NCBI RefSeq assembly: GCF_025147485.1
Contig: NZ_CP102263.1
Coordinates: forward strand, 3,547,501-3,611,500
Direction: 5' to 3'
DNA: 64,000 nt
Source: Bacteroides uniformis
GTDB lineage: Bacteria > Bacteroidota > Bacteroidia > Bacteroidales > Bacteroidaceae
Positions 58,956-64,000 of this stretch are shown piece by piece (within the stretch, counting starts at the first letter, position 1; every line of letters begins with the position of its first letter). The translations under genes were made by a program, and so were the position numbers. The notes beneath the pieces were generated by a model. It saw nothing but the letters and a program-made list of their open reading frames with translations. It did no database searches and had not been told where the DNA came from.

Positions 58956-60077
58956 TCAAATCTTCACCAATTCATATTCCATGGTTCCCAATCCTATTTT
59001 CTCGGCATGGCGCAATCCGGCAAGCCAGTCCGTGTCGGGGTGCATCAAGTGGAACTTGTCGCATCCACACAAGTCGTCGTGCTCGTGTGCCGTGGCAAGG
59101 CAATTGTTACCGTGCAGTATCGGGGCTTGGATGACCATATCTGCACATGCCTTGTCCAGTGCAACCGGGTCTGCCGAAGCCAGAATGCCGAGGTCGGGCA
59201 CGATGGCGGCATCGTTGTGGTTCCAGCAGTCGCATTCGGGAGATACGTTCATGATGAAGCTGATGTGGAAATGGGGCTTGCCCATAACGACAGCGAGGGC
59301 ATATTCCGCAATCTTGTAGTTCAGGCGCTCGGAGGTATCTTCGGCTCCCATCACGGCACCGTCGTGCTGGCAGAGGGCTACGCACTGTCCGCAACCTACG
59401 CATTTGGTGTAGTCTATTTCTGCCTTGCGGCTGGTATTGAGGTGCACAGCGTCGTGTGCGCAGTGCTTCACGCAGATGTTGCAGCCTATGCAGCTTTCTA
59501 CGTCAATCTTGGGTTGCGAGGCGCAGTGCAGTTCCAGCTTTCCGCCTACACTGGCACATCCCATGCCCAGATTCTTCAAAGCACCGCCGAAGCCGGCTTG
59601 TTCGTGTCCCTTGAAGTGGTTCATACTGATTACAATATCGGCGTCGGCTATCGCTGTACCGATTTTGGGTGCCGGACAATATTCTCCGTTCAGAGGGATT
59701 TCGCGGTAGTCCGTTCCCTTCAGTCCGTCGCCGATGATGACCTGGCACTGGGCCGAAATGGGGTTGAACCCATTCTCCATCGCGCTTTGCAAGTGGTCTA
59801 CGGCATTGGCGCGACGACCGGAATACAGTGTGTTGCAGTCCGTCAGGAAAGGTTTGGCTCCCAGGCTGCGGAGCAGGGTTGCCATTCGAGCTGCATAATT
59901 GGGACGCAAGTATGCCAGATTGCCGGGTTCGCCGAAATGGATTTTGATGGCAGCAAAGCTATCCTTCAAAGGGAGTTGCTCGATGCCTGCCCGTTTCAGC
60001 AAGCGTTCCATTTTATCCAAAAGATTGGATGTAGGGGAAGTACGCAAGTCAGAGTAGTATACTTTTGCTTTTTCCAT
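58956..60077 (-). CDS. DUF362 / 4Fe-4S ferredoxin-like protein
   Basis: 373 aa from the ATG at 60077 (MEKAKVYYSDLRTSPTSNLL); a -7 box TATTTTTG lies at 60109-60116 and excludes longer frames. A DUF362 domain (KIHFGEPGNLAYLRPNYAAR, NHFKGHEQAGFGGALKN) encloses two 4Fe-4S clusters (CIGCNICVKHCAHDAVHL, CVGCGQCVALCQHDGAVM). Probably an electron-transfer protein; exact partner unknown. Confidence 0.88.
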   Translation of the reverse strand: MEKAKVYYSDLRTSPTSNLLDKMERLLKRAGIEQLPLKDSFAAIKIHFGEPGNLAYLRPNYAARMATLLRSLGAKPFLTDCNTLYSGRRANAVDHLQSAMENGFNPISAQCQVIIGDGLKGTDYREIPLNGEYCPAPKIGTAIADADIVISMNHFKGHEQAGFGGALKNLGMGCASVGGKLELHCASQPKIDVESCIGCNICVKHCAHDAVHLNTSRKAEIDYTKCVGCGQCVALCQHDGAVMGAEDTSERLNYKIAEYALAVVMGKPHFHISFIMNVSPECDCWNHNDAAIVPDLGILASADPVALDKACADMVIQAPILHGNNCLATAHEHDDLCGCDKFHLMHPDTDWLAGLRHAEKIGLGTMEYELVKI

Positions 60078-60215
60078 GTGTTTTACCTGTTTATAGTGAT
60101 AGTATCTGCAAAAATAACGGATTATTTCCATATTAATAGGTATATGGCTAAAAAAAGTAGGGAAATCCCTTTTGACAAATAGGGGGATAATAAGAGGTCT
60201 ATCCATGTTTCTGCC

Positions 60216-60223
60216 TACCTTTG
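60216..60223 (+). promoter_or_regulatory. -7 box of lipoprotein gene
   Basis: TACCTTTG, 22 bp before the ATG at 60246. Confidence 0.55.
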
Positions 60224-60245
60224 TGGCAACTAAAAACTCGATAAG

Positions 60246-60893
60246 ATGAAAACAATCAGACTAATTATTGCGGGACTGGTAATGACGATGGGATTCAGCA
60301 GTTGTTCCAGCTTGTTTTATGATGCTAAGGTAGATGTGTTGAACAGTATCCAGAAGGGGATGAGCAGGCAGGAGGTCACCAAGATATTGGGAACTCCAGA
60401 GTATCGCCGCTTCGACCGGGATATAGAAGAATGGGAATATTCCAGAGTGCTGTCCGGTAAAAGTAATATCAGCCGAACTCAGATTGTCGTGACTTTTGAA
60501 GGTGGGAGAGTCGTTGCAATGGACTCATTCTCCGGAGAGCCACGTACGTTGCCGGTTGTTCCCAGTGAAGTAGTGATAGATTCTCCAGCTCCGGTTTATG
60601 TCAGGGGGATGCACCCCGAAGACTTCCGGCATTTTTATGAAAAAGTGAAGTCCCGCCCTTTCAAGGATGATCAAATCGAAATGATGAGAACTGTTGCCCG
60701 AAACAACAGTCTGAACTGTGTGCAATGTGCCAGTTTGATGGCACTATATACTTTTGATGACGACAAGATGAAAGTCCTCAACATATTCGCTCCCAATATC
60801 GTAGATCCGGAAAACTACGAAGCGATTTTAGACGTCATTGATTCACTGTTCAAGAAAGACGATGCCAAGAAAATTCTGGGCATACGCTATTAA
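60246..60893 (+). CDS. Lipoprotein with BamE-like and DUF4476-like domains
   Basis: 215 aa. Signal peptide with lipobox (GFSSC at about residue 20). Residues ~30-95 are a BamE/SmpA-like domain (IQKGMSRQEVTKILGTPEYR). Residues ~115-215 match DUF4476 (MHPEDFRHFYEKVKSRPFKD, then MMRTVARNNSLNCVQCASLM). An outer-membrane-associated lipoprotein, role unknown. Confidence 0.8.
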   Translation: MKTIRLIIAGLVMTMGFSSCSSLFYDAKVDVLNSIQKGMSRQEVTKILGTPEYRRFDRDIEEWEYSRVLSGKSNISRTQIVVTFEGGRVVAMDSFSGEPRTLPVVPSEVVIDSPAPVYVRGMHPEDFRHFYEKVKSRPFKDDQIEMMRTVARNNSLNCVQCASLMALYTFDDDKMKVLNIFAPNIVDPENYEAILDVIDSLFKKDDAKKILGIRY

Positions 60894-60904
60894 GAAGCAG
60901 GCAT

Positions 60905-60995
60905 GTCGAAACGCATTGTCCGTTGGTGCCAAACACATGATGTATCGGAGGCTGACAGATAATGCGTTTAAGGTAAACAGATAATGCGTTTCGAC
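60905..60995. repeat. Inverted and direct repeats between convergent genes
   Basis: GTCGAAACGCATT (60905-60917) pairs with AATGCGTTTCGAC (60983-60995), and ACAGATAATGCGTTT occurs twice within (about 60955-60969 and 60976-60990). Fills the gap between the lipoprotein gene and thiD. No T tract; likely a 3'-end structure. Confidence 0.6.
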
Positions 60996-61001
60996 GAGCT
61001 C

Positions 61002-61829
61002 TTATTCCGATAAAGGAAAGTGCCATAACGGACCGTTCCCGTGCCCTATATTCATGTCTTTCCCCCGGTTTATCGCAGTACCGATATACTCTTTAGCCTT
61101 GCAGACCGCTTCATCGAGTTTGTTGCCACCGGCAAGAAATGTAGCTATGGCAGAGGAAAGGGTACACCCTGTGCCGTGCAGGTTACGGCTCTCTATTTTG
61201 GGGTTGGAATAGAGGATGCATCCGGATGGCAGGACGTCAGCCCCGGCAGAAGGTTGCCGGCAATAAAGCACGTCGCACATGTCATTACCCTCCAGATGTC
61301 CGCCTTTGACGAGAATAGCAGTGTTGTATCTGCAGGATAATTCCTGTGCCGCTTGTCGCATCTCCACAGTACCGGTAATGGTTTGCCCCCAAAGCAGGCT
61401 TGCTTCATTCAGGTTGGGAGTAATGAGGGTGCATAGCGGAAACAGTTCCGTCTTAATGACTTGTATGGTTTCTTCGGTCATCAGCCGCCGTCCGCTGGTC
61501 GATATCATGACGGGGTCATAGACTATACACTCCGGAGTATATGTCTGAAGACAATCGACAATGGCGGTCACAATACCGGCATCATATACCATACCTATCT
61601 TGACGGCATCCGGCCTTAAATCATCCATAACAGAGGCGATTTGTGCCTTAACCATATCCGCAGGTATCGGATAAACCGATTGTACTCCCAGTGTATTCTG
61701 TGCAGTAACAGCCGTGATGACGGAAGCGGCATAACCTCCCAAAGCGGAAATGGTCTTTATGTCTGCTTGTATGCCTGCACCGCCCGAACAGTCGGAACCG
61801 GCAATGGAAAGGATAATAGGGGGAAGCAT
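61002..61829 (-). CDS. thiD: Hydroxymethylpyrimidine (phosphate) kinase
   Basis: 275 aa. Ribokinase-like fold with IAGSDCSGGAGIQADIKT, VYDPVMISTSGRRL, TPNLNEASLLWG and the catalytic NLHGTGCTLSSAIA. Phosphorylates HMP to HMP-PP for thiamine synthesis. Last gene of the visible thiamine cluster. Confidence 0.93.
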   Translation of the reverse strand: MLPPIILSIAGSDCSGGAGIQADIKTISALGGYAASVITAVTAQNTLGVQSVYPIPADMVKAQIASVMDDLRPDAVKIGMVYDAGIVTAIVDCLQTYTPECIVYDPVMISTSGRRLMTEETIQVIKTELFPLCTLITPNLNEASLLWGQTITGTVEMRQAAQELSCRYNTAILVKGGHLEGNDMCDVLYCRQPSAGADVLPSGCILYSNPKIESRNLHGTGCTLSSAIATFLAGGNKLDEAVCKAKEYIGTAINRGKDMNIGHGNGPLWHFPLSE

Positions 61830-61850
61830 GAAATAATTAAAAATTAGAAA

Positions 61851-62453
61851 TTAAAAATTAAAGGGGTGAGAGGAAAGCTGTTTCAGGTGGAGGAAGTGGG
61901 GGATGAAAGCTTCCTTCGCTTGCTGCCAGACATCTCCCAGCAGTACGGCACCTCCGAAACCTAAAGCGGCTATTTCCGGAAGATGTTCCAAACTGATGCC
62001 ACCCAATGCCATGACGTTGGAATCGATGATACCTGCTTGCTGTGCTTTCTTCAAGGTATCGCAGGAGTAAGCGGAAGAGTAGCCTTCTTTGGATATACTG
62101 TCATAAATGGGACTGAGGAACACATAGCTACAATCTGATTTATGTTTCAACACTTCTTCAAGAGAGTGGCAGGAACAACTGATGTGTCCCTTATATCCGA
62201 ACGGTATCTGCGGATTGCGCCCGTTCAGATGAATTCCTTTCAGACCGAAAACGGATGCCAGCTGGAATTGCTCATGCGTGACAATGCGCGGCATATATTC
62301 CATCGGCAACTGCCGCAGGAAATACTCCATCTCTTCTGCCGAAGCTCCCGGCTTGCGCAGATGGAGTATTTCCAAACCGTTTTGGAATAAGGAGGTAACT
62401 GCCGCTGCTTCTCCTTCAAAGAATTGCGGCGTGGTAATGACTATCAGTTTCAT
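61851..62453 (-). CDS. thiE: Thiamine-phosphate synthase
   Basis: 200 aa TIM-barrel: NGLEILHLRKPGAS, GIHLNGRNPQI, FLSPIYDSISKEGY, MALGGISLEHLPE, GFGGAVLLGDVW. Couples HMP-PP with the thiazole phosphate. A divergent form, as seen for the second ThiE-like protein in Bacteroides clusters. Confidence 0.88.
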   Translation of the reverse strand: MKLIVITTPQFFEGEAAAVTSLFQNGLEILHLRKPGASAEEMEYFLRQLPMEYMPRIVTHEQFQLASVFGLKGIHLNGRNPQIPFGYKGHISCSCHSLEEVLKHKSDCSYVFLSPIYDSISKEGYSSAYSCDTLKKAQQAGIIDSNVMALGGISLEHLPEIAALGFGGAVLLGDVWQQAKEAFIPHFLHLKQLSSHPFNF

Positions 62454-62471
62454 ATCTTTATGGATGTTTGT

Positions 62472-63206
62472 CTATAATGAGAGAATATACGACTGCATGG
62501 TTCTTAAATCAATCGTCCATAGCTTTCCTGCCAAGGGTTCACCGTAGCCGCAAATCAGTTTCAACACTTCATTGGCTTCTACGCTACCCACAATGGCAGG
62601 GGTTACGCCGATAACCGATTTGTCCGGAGATGGCATGAGCAGTGTCCCTTCTTCATCCGGATAGAGGTCACGATAGTTTTTTGCACCCTCACCGTAGCAG
62701 AAGACGGACACTTGGCCTTCAAAGCCTTGAATGGCACCATAAACGTAGGGCTTGCCCCAAGCGTTGCATACGTCATTCAGCAAGTAGCGGGTAGCGAAGT
62801 TATCGCATCCGTCTACCACTATATCGTAGTTCCTTATCAGTTCTCCGGCATTCTTCTTGTCCAGACGGAAGGGGTATACTTCCACGTTTACATCGCTGTT
62901 CAAACCCTGCACTCTACGGGCGCCACATAGAGGTTTAGGCTGTCCAAGGTCAGCTTCAGCATACAGAACCTGACGTTGAAGATTACTGATGCTGACCTGG
63001 TCATCGTCCACCAATCCCAGCGTTCCGACTCCTGCTCCCGCCAGATAGAGGGCAATGGGAGAACCCAATCCTCCCACACCGACTATCAACACCTTGGCAT
63101 TACGCAGTTTCTCTTGTCCGGCTTCGCCTATTTCGGGAAGGGACGTTTGTCTGGCATATCGGTTCATTTGTTCATTGTTATTAAGGTTCTGTATTCGGTC
63201 ACTCAT
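62472..63206 (-). CDS. thiF: ThiF/MoeB/HesA-type adenylyltransferase
   Basis: 244 aa. RYARQTSLPEIGEAGQEKLR, the Gly-rich ATP loop VLIVGVGGLGSPIALYLAGA, IVVDGCDNFATRYL and TPAIVGSVEANEVLKLICGY. It would adenylate the C-terminus of ThiS for sulfur loading. No CxxC pair is seen in the C-terminal third, so it is a short form. Overlaps thiH by 4 bp. Confidence 0.9.
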   Translation of the reverse strand: MSDRIQNLNNNEQMNRYARQTSLPEIGEAGQEKLRNAKVLIVGVGGLGSPIALYLAGAGVGTLGLVDDDQVSISNLQRQVLYAEADLGQPKPLCGARRVQGLNSDVNVEVYPFRLDKKNAGELIRNYDIVVDGCDNFATRYLLNDVCNAWGKPYVYGAIQGFEGQVSVFCYGEGAKNYRDLYPDEEGTLLMPSPDKSVIGVTPAIVGSVEANEVLKLICGYGEPLAGKLWTIDLRTMQSYILSL

Positions 63207-64000
63207 CTCTTGAAAGCCTTCAAATCAAAACTCGCATCCCAATCTTTCCACACCGGTTCGCGCCCCAGGCGTTTCAACGCTTTGTCCACTTCCACAGCCT
63301 TGCGCTCGTCGCTGACATGAAACTGTTCCAGCGTTTGCGGATAGCTGTAATATCCTCCCGGCTCGGTCTTGCTTTCGGCGCTCATGGTTGTCACACCAAG
63401 TGTTGCCATATGGTCGCGTATATCGGCAGGCTCGCGGGTGGAGTAGGAGATGTCCACATCATGGTCAAAGATACGCATGGCAAAAGTGACTTGTGCCAGT
63501 TCGCAGTCGCTCATGATGACATTGGGCTGGAAGCCGCCATTCTCCGAAGGACGCATACGGGGGAAGTTGACGCTGTATTTCGTCTGCCAATAATGTTTCT
63601 GGAGATAGCGCAGGTGATAAGCCATCATGGTGATGTCTGTCCGCCATTCTTTCTCCAGACCGATGAGCACTCCCATGCCGATGGAATGGACGCCTGCCTG
63701 CCCCATACGGTCAAAACCGTTGACACGCCATTCAAACTTGGACTTCATGCCGCGGGGGTGGTAGATGTTGTAATTCGCTTTGTGATAGGTTTCCTGGAAA
63801 CAAATCACACCGTTCATGCCGTGCTCTTTCAGCTCTGCATACTCTTCCGTTTTTAAGGGCATCACTTCTATTTTCAGATTGCTGAAGTAGGGTTTTGCCA
63901 GGTCCAGTGCGCGGGCTATGTAGGGCACGCCTGCTTTGGCCGGATTTTCTCCCGTCACCAACAGCAAATTCTCGAAAGGTGCCAGCTTCTTGATGGCCTT
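63203..64000 (-). CDS. thiH: 2-iminoacetate synthase, N-terminus beyond window
   Basis: The 266 visible codons run off the right edge. They include LLVTGENPAKAG, FQETYHKANYNIYHP, NGFDRMGQAGVHSIGMGVLI, NFPRMRPSENG and EPGGYYSYPQTLEQFHVSDE, a ThiH C-terminal two-thirds. The radical-SAM CxxxCxxC is outside. Makes dehydroglycine from tyrosine for the thiazole ring. Confidence 0.92.
   Translation of the reverse strand, partial: KAIKKLAPFENLLLVTGENPAKAGVPYIARALDLAKPYFSNLKIEVMPLKTEEYAELKEHGMNGVICFQETYHKANYNIYHPRGMKSKFEWRVNGFDRMGQAGVHSIGMGVLIGLEKEWRTDITMMAYHLRYLQKHYWQTKYSVNFPRMRPSENGGFQPNVIMSDCELAQVTFAMRIFDHDVDISYSTREPADIRDHMATLGVTTMSAESKTEPGGYYSYPQTLEQFHVSDERKAVEVDKALKRLGREPVWKDWDASFDLKAFKR

Noticed and set aside
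1..64000. Retron, diversity-generating retroelement or reverse transcriptase
   Set aside because: No protein with the YxDD-type reverse transcriptase motif was found in any likely gene.

Overview
The window is a piece of a Bacteroides (Bacteroidales) chromosome. Intergenic regions repeatedly carry the Bacteroidetes -7 box TAnnTTTG, Shine-Dalgarno sequences are mostly weak, and the chromosomal genes are typical gut Bacteroides genes: glgB, a cytoplasmic GH13 amylase, YhcH and DUF2461 proteins, and a thiH-thiF-thiE-thiD cluster. No tRNA, rRNA or CRISPR array was found. All identifications come from reading the sequence and translations by eye; no database search was run.

Layout. (1) About 1-25.1 kb is a tailed-phage genome ('prophage A') running leftwards off the window. 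In transcription order it has an XRE/early divergent control region, small early genes including a LuxR-type regulator, a primase-helicase, a repeat-rich control region, protease-scaffold, capsid, terminases, an accessory block (phosphoribosyltransferase, RadC, DUF4160/DUF2442 toxin-antitoxin-like pair), holin, DUF6808-like protein and a portal-like protein. (2) 25.14-44.12 kb is a second prophage ('B') bounded by a 19-bp direct repeat, with TGCACAAC arm-type sites on both inner sides and a tyrosine integrase beside attR. It is a wreck: two inverted IS21-family copies (one with a frameshifted istA) have replaced most replication, head and tail genes. Left are a portal tail end, a second DUF4160/DUF2442 pair, a truncated head gene, a truncated Asp-box tail protein, a lysis cassette, and two defence-like cargo loci. 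The cargo loci are an EVE-plus-PD-(D/E)XK nuclease in the repressor operon and an AAA-TIR protein near the integrase. (3) 44.1-53.8 kb is chromosomal: secreted esterase, YecH-like protein, TPR protein, GlgB, YhcH, DUF2461, DUF6965-like, amylase, patatin. Two copies of a 22-bp motif, each next to a terminator hairpin, may mark small RNAs.

(4) 53,809-58,547 is a 4,739-bp IS1595-family transposon with 20-bp perfect terminal inverted repeats and an 8-bp target duplication (TAAAGAGA). It splits an ECF-type transporter S-component gene, whose two halves rejoin in frame if the element and one duplication are removed. Besides the transposase it carries a uracil-DNA-glycosylase-like protein, a small membrane protein, a 253-aa protein, a 138-aa protein and about 0.75 kb of structured non-coding DNA. 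This cargo set is the best candidate for an undescribed system. (5) 58.5-64.0 kb is chromosomal: DUF362 ferredoxin-like protein, a BamE-like/DUF4476 lipoprotein and the thiamine genes, ending inside thiH.

How the parts work together. Both prophages arrange lysogeny and lytic genes divergently. Prophage B probably persists because it supplies lysogeny-expressed restriction and TIR functions although it can no longer build virions. The twin DUF4160/DUF2442 modules share a GGTAAT dyad overlapping the promoter, which suggests autoregulation and possible cross-talk between the prophages.
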